Below, piece by piece: positions 1 to 5,236 of a DNA stretch of 11,620 bases. Below the pieces are notes generated by a model that was given only the letters and a program-made list of their open reading frames with translations, was not told where the DNA came from and searched no databases. The stretch's first letter is position 1. Every line of letters begins with the position of its first letter. The translations under genes were made by a program, and so were the position numbers. Origin of the DNA: Bacteroidales bacterium (GTDB lineage Bacteria > Bacteroidota > Bacteroidia > Bacteroidales > WCHB1-69); assembly GCA_031266895.1 (NCBI GenBank), contig JAISAD010000144.1, forward strand, positions 1-11,620. Direction: 5' to 3'.

Positions 1-189
1 TTTTACGAGTTTCTGCATCTCTTTCGGCGATAAAATAACACACGGTTCCGCATGATTCTCCTTGAGTACGCTTACCGAAAAATTGCGCTTGGGGACATAA
101 CCAGTCATTAACTGTTCCAAAAGATCCTCTTTCGGAGGCAAAAATTCCTCTTTTACCTTATAAGCCACATCGTATTCCTCTTTTATCAT
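1..189 (-). CDS. 5' end of a gene, possibly alanine dehydrogenase family (partial)
   Basis: The first 63 codons of a minus-strand gene run open from an ATG at 189 to the window edge; the rest lies outside. The tentative family call comes from the layout. A polar tail of about 37 residues containing FLPPKEDLLE is followed by a strand-like stretch (SVSVLKEN, residues 38-45), then EPCVILSPKEMQKLV (48-62). This resembles the AlaDH/PNT N-terminus, where a PKE motif is followed by an E-x-R-V-x-L-T-P motif. From memory, some Bacteroidota have alanine dehydrogenase next to tsaE, which adds weak support. If the alignment holds, the arginine that binds pyruvate in alanine dehydrogenases is Cys50 here, so activity could differ. 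The start is 10 nt past the tsaE stop, so the gene is probably the fourth of the nadE operon. The reading frame is clear; the function is not. Confidence 0.5.
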   Translation of the reverse strand, partial: MIKEEYDVAYKVKEEFLPPKEDLLEQLMTGYVPKRNFSVSVLKENHAEPCVILSPKEMQKLVK

Positions 190-199
190 CGCAATTGTA

Positions 200-613
200 T
201 CAGATCAGATTAATAATTCGGCAGTGCATTGCATCAATGCTCATTTCTACGCGTGTATAAGACTCCTGCAGTAGGGATTCTACCTTTTCCGTCCACTCGA
301 TAAAGCAATAATGACCGCTGTAGAGATACTCCTCAAAGCCGATTTGACGCGCCTCGTCCATTTCTTCAATACGGTAAAAATCAAAATGATAAACCGGATC
401 GCCGGAGTGGCGCAGATATTCGTTTACCAGAGCAAAGGTAGGGCTTGTGGGCACACTTACAACGCCCAATGCGCGGCAAAGCGCTTTGATAAGAGTAGTT
501 TTGCCTGCCCCCATTTCGCCAAAAAAGCCAAAAACGCGCTGGTTGGCGTATTGGGCAAGAATAGTTTGGGCAACAGCATCAAGTTCCTGTTCATTATGAA
601 CAATTATATGCAT
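200..613 (-). CDS. tsaE: tRNA threonylcarbamoyladenosine biosynthesis ATPase TsaE
   Basis: TsaE is the small cytoplasmic ATPase that works with TsaB and TsaD to make N6-threonylcarbamoyladenosine at position 37 of ANN-decoding tRNAs. At 137 residues it is of normal family length. Visible motifs are the Walker A loop GEMGAGKTT (residues 32-40), SPTFALVNEY (57-66) as the switch-like segment, HFDFYR (76-81) with the metal-linked aspartate, and FIEWTEK (104-110), containing the conserved Glu-Trp pair of the family. All key residues are present, so the protein should be functional. The ATG lies 9 nt downstream of the stop of the sugar-kinase-like gene, and the next gene starts 10 nt after this stop. 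That indicates co-transcription from the nadE promoter. The tsaB, tsaC and tsaD partners are not in the window. Confidence 0.95.
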   Translation of the reverse strand: MHIIVHNEQELDAVAQTILAQYANQRVFGFFGEMGAGKTTLIKALCRALGVVSVPTSPTFALVNEYLRHSGDPVYHFDFYRIEEMDEARQIGFEEYLYSGHYCFIEWTEKVESLLQESYTRVEMSIDAMHCRIINLI

Positions 614-622
614 TTTGTAAAT

Positions 623-1489
623 TTAAGATTTTAATATATGGAAACGCGTAAGCTCTTCAATGGGAGAACTTAATATTTTGCCAATTGCAAGGCCATATTG
701 TGCAGCCACATCCTCAATGGGCCGGCGAAAATGGTAAGCTACAGATCCCACAAAGGACAGGGTGTAATTTTGAAAATCAGGATAGTGTAAAATGTCGTTT
801 TGAAAAAAGCGGCCGAAAGTATCCATGCATAGCGTGTAAATTTTTTGATTTTCAATATATTTGGCAATAAATGGCGCAAACGAAGAGAGCAATAAATTAG
901 GCTCTTCTGATTGATACAGGAGTGCGATAAGCTGCTCTTTTTTTACGGAAAATTCGGCTTCAAATTCGGCAACAATGTGCTTGTCAAGACGACCGCGCAA
1001 CAATGCGGTAGCAAACCGTTTGCCGAGAAAAGTGCCGCTGCCCTCATCGCCGAGCAAATAGCCTAACGAGGGTGCGCGATCAATAATGCGCTCTCCATCG
1101 TAAAGACATGAGGATGACCCTGTTCCAAGAATGGCAACCAGTCCGGCATGATGACCGCAAAGGGCATGGCAGGCCGCCATTAAATCCGACCAGACCTCAA
1201 TGCTGGCCTGGGCAAAAGTATTGGCCAGGAGGGCTTCGATGCGCTTGCGATTTTCGAGGGTGCCGCAGCCGGCGCCGTAATAAACTATCTCCCGGATACT
1301 GTTGGCAGTGCAAACAGTTGCAGCATTATTAAAATCGTGAATCATGGCAACAATATCTTCGTCGCTGCAGTAATTCACGTTTATTCCTGCTGTGGTATGG
1401 TAAAATAGCACGCCTTTTTCATTATCAAGCACCACCCATTCGCTTTTGGTGGCGCCGCTCTCTATAATAACTTTATGGGTATTTTGCAT
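623..1489 (-). CDS. BadF/BadG/BcrA-family ATPase, N-acetylglucosamine-kinase-like
   Basis: A 288-residue protein of the ASKHA fold (actin/hexokinase/Hsp70 superfamily), in the branch containing eukaryotic N-acetylglucosamine kinase and bacterial glucosamine kinases. The first phosphate loop is ESGATKSEW (residues 10-18). A glycine-rich turn, YYGAGCG, lies at 70-76. SDLMAA (101-106) carries the likely catalytic base Asp102. The second phosphate loop is ILGTGSSS (120-127), followed by LGYLLGDEGSG (142-152), the signature next to the sugar site in this family. FVGSVA (247-251 region) is the adenosine motif. No cofactor-binding cysteine cluster of the benzoyl-CoA reductase activators is evident, so a sugar kinase role fits better than an activase. 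The true substrate cannot be read from the sequence; amino sugars released from cell-wall or host glycans are a reasonable guess. It sits 3 nt after nadE and 9 nt before tsaE. Confidence 0.85.
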   Translation of the reverse strand: MQNTHKVIIESGATKSEWVVLDNEKGVLFYHTTAGINVNYCSDEDIVAMIHDFNNAATVCTANSIREIVYYGAGCGTLENRKRIEALLANTFAQASIEVWSDLMAACHALCGHHAGLVAILGTGSSSCLYDGERIIDRAPSLGYLLGDEGSGTFLGKRFATALLRGRLDKHIVAEFEAEFSVKKEQLIALLYQSEEPNLLLSSFAPFIAKYIENQKIYTLCMDTFGRFFQNDILHYPDFQNYTLSFVGSVAYHFRRPIEDVAAQYGLAIGKILSSPIEELTRFHILKS

Positions 1490-1492
1490 AAT

Positions 1493-2338
1493 TTAAACTT
1501 GATTAATAGCCGTTAATAGCGTTTTTCTCGAAATAGTCAAAGGATTGTTTCGTTTATATTCCGAAGCGTAGTAGCGTCGTATAACAGGATGATTTTCGAG
1601 GCTGTTATCTCCAGACAGGTAGCGTGCAAGAATTTTATCGGCCTCAAAATAGTTCGACACGCCCAACTGCTCGCAGTCACTCGTGCTAATTCCCAGTCCA
1701 TCCACCGGCACGGCATCAATGCAGTCCTGCAGTGCGGCGTGTTCATCGGGAGCACACTCCCGCAGCAGATAGCCGGTACAGGCATACACTTCGGTTTTCC
1801 AGAGATGCTGCACAGGAGCATAGTCTCCCACATCGCCATGCAGCGTCCAAAAGCCGGTCAAATATTCGGTGAAATTATCGGTAGAGATAACTAACCCCTG
1901 ATGCAGTTGCGCCAAATCGTAGAGTGCCAGCATGCGCATGCGTGCTTTCATATTACCCTGTCGCAACTTAGAAAGCAGAGTATTGTCTAATTGTGGCATT
2001 ATTTTTCGGTTTTCGAAGTAAATATCGGTAAAATCCAAATGGGTAAAATCGCTGCAAAAATGCTGCCCCACCTGTACAGAACGTGCAATCTCATCCGCTT
2101 TATTGGTCTCAATAGTAATGGAGCGTCCCACCAGAGCCATATTCAATTCGCAGCAAACCGGCTTGAGCAGTGCAGCGCAAAAGGCGCTGTCAACACCTCC
2201 GGAAATACCCAGTACAAACGCTTTCAGCCGATGCATTTTGGTATAATTTTTTACCTGGGCACGGATAGTAGCAATAAGCTGTGCTATTTGTTCCTCTTCT
2301 TGTATAAACGGAAAATAGTCAGCAGAAATTTTAGTCAT
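1493..2338 (-). CDS. nadE: NAD+ synthase, ammonia-type (no glutaminase domain)
   Basis: NadE adenylates nicotinic acid adenine dinucleotide and amidates it to NAD+, the last step of NAD synthesis. The 281-residue protein is a single N-type ATP pyrophosphatase domain. Its PP-loop is SGGVDSA (residues 46-52), followed by GNMKARMRM (128-136), STDNFTEYLTGF (152-163), GDVGDYAP (168-175) and KTEV (181-184). These occupy the places of the E. coli NadE motifs but differ from them: the usual GDGG-x-D substrate loop reads GDVGDY, and the PxADL-type region reads PVDGLGIS (211-218). There is no N-terminal nitrilase-like glutaminase domain, so it presumably uses free ammonia or borrows it from a separate amidase. 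The ATG at 2338 lies about 24 nt downstream of a good -7 element and opens the four-gene minus-strand operon. Confidence 0.9.
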   Translation of the reverse strand: MTKISADYFPFIQEEEQIAQLIATIRAQVKNYTKMHRLKAFVLGISGGVDSAFCAALLKPVCCELNMALVGRSITIETNKADEIARSVQVGQHFCSDFTHLDFTDIYFENRKIMPQLDNTLLSKLRQGNMKARMRMLALYDLAQLHQGLVISTDNFTEYLTGFWTLHGDVGDYAPVQHLWKTEVYACTGYLLRECAPDEHAALQDCIDAVPVDGLGISTSDCEQLGVSNYFEADKILARYLSGDNSLENHPVIRRYYASEYKRNNPLTISRKTLLTAINQV

Positions 2339-2361
2339 TGTTTACGGTTTTTAATGAATTG

Positions 2362-2394
2362 CAAAAATACGAATTATTTTTAAGTATTCACAAA
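2362..2394 (-). promoter_or_regulatory. Promoter of the nadE operon, Bacteroidota type
   Basis: Read on the minus strand, TATTTTTG (2362-2369) is a perfect match to the TAnnTTTG -7 element, and TTTG (2391-2394) is a matching -33 element. The spacer is 21 nt, within the range known for Bacteroidota primary sigma factors. Transcription would start a few bases downstream, leaving a leader of under 20 nt before the nadE ATG. This is the only promoter in the window where both boxes match well. Confidence 0.75.
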
Positions 2395-2593
2395 ACGGCG
2401 GCAGGCATGTGCGAAAGCAAAATGATTTGAATAGCTGGCTCGTCGGCAAAATTATCCCTGTAAGTAGCCAAATTGCCCCAATTTTATATTGTGAATGCAT
2501 TATATTAATTGTAAAAAGAGAGCGAAACAGCTTAGAAGAATCGAATAAAAATAAATATTTTCAAGGGAAGATGGCTTATATTAAAAAAAAGTG

Positions 2594-2601
2594 TATTTTT
2601 G
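2594..2601 (+). promoter_or_regulatory. rplS -7 promoter element
   Basis: TATTTTTG, followed by CA, is a perfect TAnnTTTG -7 element 49 nt before the rplS start codon. No TTG or TTTG stands at the expected distance upstream, so the -33 box is weak or missing. This can be tolerated in Bacteroidota promoters, but it lowers confidence a little. Confidence 0.65.
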
Positions 2602-2650
2602 CACCCTCAAATTTTGAAACCATTTCTAAAGGAAAATAACAGAAGATAAG

Positions 2651-3004
2651 ATGAAACAAGCGTTAATTCAATATGTTGAAGACAATTTTGTAGAAACAAA
2701 AGAATTTCCCAAATTTAAGGCAGGAGATACGATCACTGTTTCTTATAGAATAGTTGAAGGTAGCAAAGAGCGTGTGCAGCAATTTCAAGGAGTTGTATTG
2801 CAGATTACCGGAAGTGGCGTTACTCGAAATTTTACGGTTCGTAAAATTTCAGGTGGCATTGGCGTAGAGAGAATATTTCCGTTTGCCTCCCCTTTTATTT
2901 CTGAAATTAACATAAATAAGAGAGGAGTGGTTCGCAGGGCTCGTATTTTCTATTTACGCAATCTTACCGGCAAAAAGGCACGCATTAAAGAGAGAAGGGG
3001 TTAG
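2651..3004 (+). CDS. rplS: 50S ribosomal protein L19
   Basis: L19 binds 23S rRNA at the interface of the large and small ribosomal subunits. The 117-residue protein has the normal family length. Clear family segments are FPKFKAGDTITVSY (residues 19-32), RVQQFQGVVLQITGSG (41-56), FTVRKISGGIGVERIFP (61-77) and the basic C-terminal stretch RRARIFYLRNLTGKKARIKE (95-114). It is a monocistronic-looking unit: a -7 element lies 49 nt upstream and a strong hairpin terminator follows at 3025. The usual partners in other phyla (rpsP, rimM, trmD) are not adjacent. Upstream purine-rich stretches around 2628-2648 give only a weak Shine-Dalgarno, normal for Bacteroidota. Confidence 0.97.
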   Translation: MKQALIQYVEDNFVETKEFPKFKAGDTITVSYRIVEGSKERVQQFQGVVLQITGSGVTRNFTVRKISGGIGVERIFPFASPFISEININKRGVVRRARIFYLRNLTGKKARIKERRG

Positions 3005-3024
3005 TAATAATTTTTTTTACATTT

Positions 3025-3058
3025 CAAAACACGCTCTCAAAAGCGTGTTTTGTTTTAT
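3025..3058 (+). terminator. Rho-independent terminator after rplS
   Basis: A perfect 11-bp inverted repeat (CAAAACACGCT at 3025-3035, AGCGTGTTTTG at 3042-3052) with a 6-nt loop is followed by TTTTAT. It begins 20 nt after the rplS stop. It ends only 8 nt before the ATG of the membrane methyltransferase gene. Confidence 0.85.
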
Positions 3059-3066
3059 AAATATGT

Positions 3067-3855
3067 ATGACACTTATCCAGTCTTTTCAAAAATCGGGCA
3101 ATTTCCTGTTTAAGTACAGGGGACAAATTCCACTGTTGCTCTTTATCATCGGTATTCCTTGCCTGTTGTTCAACAATTCTCAACTTTACAGCATGTTGGC
3201 ACGGCAAGATTGCGCCGCCCGTTCATTCGCTATCGTCATTACGACAATAGCCATTCTTATTTCATTAAGCGGTTTTTTAATAAGAATCTACACTGTTGGC
3301 ACTACACCGCGCGGCACTTCGGGGCGCAATCGCAACAGACAAGTGGCCGAACAGCTTAACTGCACCGGTATTTATTCGATAGTCCGCCATCCGCTCTATC
3401 TGGGGAACTACCTGATGTGGGCAGGGCTGCTCGTTTTCACAATGGATATTGCTCTTTTTTTACTTGTCTCTTTAATTTACTGGCTTTATTACGAGCGCAT
3501 TATGTTAGTAGAAGAACAGTTTATAGAGAGCCGTTTCGGAGTCATGTTTCAAGAATGGGCAAGTTGCACCAATGCCATTTTGCCCTCTTTTAAAAATTAT
3601 CAAAAGGGTACTGTTCCTTTCTCAATCAAGCCGGCGCTGCGGCGCGAATATTCAGGCCTCTTTGCCATGTCGTTTACCTATGCAGTGGCAGATTACCTTA
3701 TCCATTTCCGGATTTGGCAATTACAGCCTGCCGGTACGCCATTCCATTGGTTGCGGCCGGCGTTCTATGTATGGCTTGCATCATTGCTTATCATGCTAAT
3801 ATTACGAACATTAAAACATCATACAACTGTTTTAAGAGAACAGGAACGCGATTAA
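3067..3855 (+). CDS. ICMT/PEMT-like integral membrane methyltransferase
   Basis: A 262-residue polytopic membrane protein related to isoprenylcysteine carboxyl methyltransferases and phospholipid methyltransferases, which use S-adenosylmethionine within the membrane. The signature is IYSIVRHPLYLGNYLMWAG (residues 102-120), with the Arg-His-Pro of the SAM site, followed by YYERIMLVEEQFIESRFG (141-158), the acidic helix that completes the cofactor pocket, and FQEWAS (161-166). Hydrophobic segments lie near 21-38, 53-75, 111-126, 127-142, 198-213 and 229-247. The last two extend past the usual catalytic core. Bacteria lack prenylated CaaX proteins, so the substrate is more likely a lipid or lipid-linked phosphate; Leptospira LmtA, a lipid A phosphate methyltransferase of this type, is one precedent, but that is inference. 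The ATG follows the rplS terminator by 8 nt. mce begins 38 nt downstream and is probably co-transcribed. Confidence 0.8.
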   Translation: MTLIQSFQKSGNFLFKYRGQIPLLLFIIGIPCLLFNNSQLYSMLARQDCAARSFAIVITTIAILISLSGFLIRIYTVGTTPRGTSGRNRNRQVAEQLNCTGIYSIVRHPLYLGNYLMWAGLLVFTMDIALFLLVSLIYWLYYERIMLVEEQFIESRFGVMFQEWASCTNAILPSFKNYQKGTVPFSIKPALRREYSGLFAMSFTYAVADYLIHFRIWQLQPAGTPFHWLRPAFYVWLASLLIMLILRTLKHHTTVLREQERD

Positions 3856-3893
3856 AACGATTTTTTGCACATTATTTCATAACAAAAAACAGC

Positions 3894-4301
3894 ATGAATA
3901 TATCACATATCGAACACATTGGCATTGCCGTGAAAGATTTACACGCCGCTATTCCCTATTACGAAACTGTTTTAGGGCTGAAGTGCTACAACATTGAAGA
4001 GGTTGCTAATCAAAAGGTACGCACCGCCTTTTTTATGGTAGGACAAACTAAAATCGAACTGCTGGAGCCCACTTCGGAAGATAGCCCTGTCAGCAAATTT
4101 TTGGAAACGAAAGGTGAAGGAGTGCACCACATTGCTTTTGCAGTGGATAATCTGCAGGCTTCACTGGATGAAGTCGAAAGCAAGGGAGTTCGCCTGATAG
4201 ACAAATCGCCACGTGGTGGAGCAGAAGGGTTGAACATCGCCTTCCTGCATCCTAAATCAACGGGCAGTGTGCTTACCGAACTTTGCGAAAAAGGGCAATA
4301 A
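3894..4301 (+). CDS. mce: Methylmalonyl-CoA epimerase
   Basis: This enzyme interconverts (R)- and (S)-methylmalonyl-CoA, linking methylmalonyl-CoA mutase with the decarboxylase or carboxylase step in the succinate-propionate pathway. The 135-residue protein is a vicinal-oxygen-chelate (glyoxalase-fold) protein with two beta-alpha-beta-beta-beta modules. Likely metal ligands are His8 (IEHIGIAV), Gln51 (GQTKIELLEP), a His of the GVHHIAFAV pair (78-79) and Glu129 (SVLTEL). Other conserved segments are YYETVLGL (22-29), SPVSKFLETKGEGVHH and FLHPKSTGSVLTEL (117-130). The ATG at 3894 was chosen because the protein then starts at the family's usual point, just before the first metal ligand. The frame stays open upstream to 3714, but that extension overlaps the methyltransferase gene and is not family-like. 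The common partner mmdA is not adjacent. Confidence 0.95.
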   Translation: MNISHIEHIGIAVKDLHAAIPYYETVLGLKCYNIEEVANQKVRTAFFMVGQTKIELLEPTSEDSPVSKFLETKGEGVHHIAFAVDNLQASLDEVESKGVRLIDKSPRGGAEGLNIAFLHPKSTGSVLTELCEKGQ

Positions 4302-4400
4302 ATCTGCGGTTGCAACCCGTTCGCTTCATAAGCACACGCTTCATTATTCGCCTCAAAAAAATAATTGTAACCTGTAAGCGAAAATATAACATGATTTTTG

Positions 4401-4408
4401 TATCTTTG
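4401..4408 (+). promoter_or_regulatory. -7 promoter element of the FKBP isomerase gene
   Basis: TATCTTTG, followed by CA, is a perfect TAnnTTTG element 37 nt before the ATG at 4446. No clear TTTG lies 19-21 nt upstream. The element falls in the 144-nt gap after mce, so the isomerase gene can be transcribed on its own. A perfect 10-bp palindrome, GGTTGCAACC (4308-4317), sits early in this gap but lacks a T tract, so I do not call it a terminator. Confidence 0.7.
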
Positions 4409-4445
4409 CACCCGAAAAACTAAAACATTAAACATAATCTTTAAT

Positions 4446-5126
4446 ATGAGAAAACTATTTGTAATCGGCCTGTGTATGGCCATGTCTTTGCCGACATTAA
4501 ATGTAAAAGCACAAAACGATATGACGCAGGAAGAAAAAATCAGCTACGCTTTAGGAGCAGCAAATGGGGAACAGCTTAATCAGGTAGGCCTCACAACTAT
4601 TGATTTGCAACTCTACATGCAAGGAATGCAAGACGCTTTGAAAGGAGCTAACAAGCTGTCACAGCAGGAGATGCAGGACGCTTTTCAGGTAATACAGCAA
4701 CGTGTACAGGAATTGCAAAACAGAGCCTCCGATGTGGAAAAAGAGCGGGGACAAAAGTTTTTGGCCGAAAATCTGAAGAATAAGGATGTGAAGGCTACAC
4801 CCTCCGGATTGCAGTATAAAGTAATAACTATGGGTAAAGGGGCAAAACCTGCTGCCACCGACAGAGTGAAAGTACACTATCACGGCACTACCATTGATGG
4901 CGTGGTGTTTGACTCTTCGGTAGAACGTGGAGAACCTGCTACTTTTGGCTTAAATCAAGTGATTGCCGGCTGGACGGAAGGGCTGCAGTTAATGCCTGAA
5001 GGATCTAAATTCATTTTTTATATCCCTTCTGAGTTAGCTTATGGCGATAGAGGCGCAGGAGGCGATATCAAACCTGGCGCTACCCTCATTTTCGAGGTAG
5101 AATTGCTGGAAAACAACCCTCAATAG
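4446..5126 (+). CDS. Secreted FKBP-type peptidyl-prolyl cis-trans isomerase
   Basis: A periplasmic folding helper of the FkpA/Mip/FklB type that speeds rotation about Xaa-Pro bonds. Of its 226 residues, 1-22 form a Sec signal peptide (basic start, hydrophobic core, VKA before the likely cut). Residues about 26-115 are a helical FKBP-N dimerisation domain beginning MTQEEKISYALG. Residues about 136-222 are the FKBP catalytic domain. Active-site residues visible there are VHYHG (143-147), VFDSS (154-158), QVIAGW (171-176) and LAYG (197-200), so activity is expected. There is no lipobox cysteine, so it should be soluble in the periplasm. The start at 4446 follows the -7 element and gives a clean signal peptide; the frame is open further upstream, but that would run into the promoter. 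An in-frame ATG at 4521 could give a form without a signal peptide. Confidence 0.93.
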   Translation: MRKLFVIGLCMAMSLPTLNVKAQNDMTQEEKISYALGAANGEQLNQVGLTTIDLQLYMQGMQDALKGANKLSQQEMQDAFQVIQQRVQELQNRASDVEKERGQKFLAENLKNKDVKATPSGLQYKVITMGKGAKPAATDRVKVHYHGTTIDGVVFDSSVERGEPATFGLNQVIAGWTEGLQLMPEGSKFIFYIPSELAYGDRGAGGDIKPGATLIFEVELLENNPQ

Positions 5127-5151
5127 TTCATTTTTCTTTTATTATATAGTG

Positions 5152-5191
5152 AGAAAAGGGGAAATTTATCCGTAATTTTCCTCTTTTTTTA
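5152..5191 (+). terminator. Rho-independent terminator after the FKBP gene
   Basis: An inverted repeat pairs AAAAGGGGAAATT (from 5154) with AATTTTCCTCTTTT (from 5174), with one G-T pair and one bulged base. The right arm runs into a T tract ending near 5190. It starts about 27 nt after the stop codon and separates the FKBP gene from rnr. Confidence 0.7.
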
Positions 5192-5236
5192 TAAAACACA
5201 GATAACCGTAAAGGAATTATACAAAAAACTGCAATT

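Larger units (their letters stand above)
2339..2650. other. Divergent intergenic region between nadE and rplS
   Basis: This 312-nt stretch holds the nadE promoter at its left end and the rplS promoter at its right end. The middle, about 2400-2580, is AT-rich. I see no convincing gene, terminator, riboswitch-like fold or tRNA in it. An open frame from 2409 to 2639 crosses the rplS -7 element and has no protein-like character, so it is not called. A second minus-strand TAATTTTG (2447-2454) matches the -7 consensus but lacks a correctly spaced -33 element. Confidence 0.6.

Noticed and set aside
311..634. 107-codon plus-strand open frame
   Set aside because: It is antisense to tsaE, whose Walker A and other motifs are intact.
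2447..2454. Second minus-strand TAATTTTG as an extra nadE promoter
   Set aside because: No TTTG or TTG box lies at 17-23 nt, and a much better promoter is closer to the gene.
2409..2639. 76-codon open frame in the nadE-rplS gap
   Set aside because: It crosses the rplS -7 element and leader, has no family-like pattern and lacks a ribosome binding site.
3714..3893. Upstream extension of the mce frame
   Set aside because: It overlaps the methyltransferase gene and precedes the normal family start at 3894.
4308..4317. Perfect palindrome GGTTGCAACC after mce, considered as a terminator
   Set aside because: There is no T tract and almost no loop can form. A 10-bp palindrome in a gap this size is weak evidence.
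4010..4483. 157-codon minus-strand open frame
   Set aside because: It is antisense to mce and to the FKBP promoter, with no protein-like signature.
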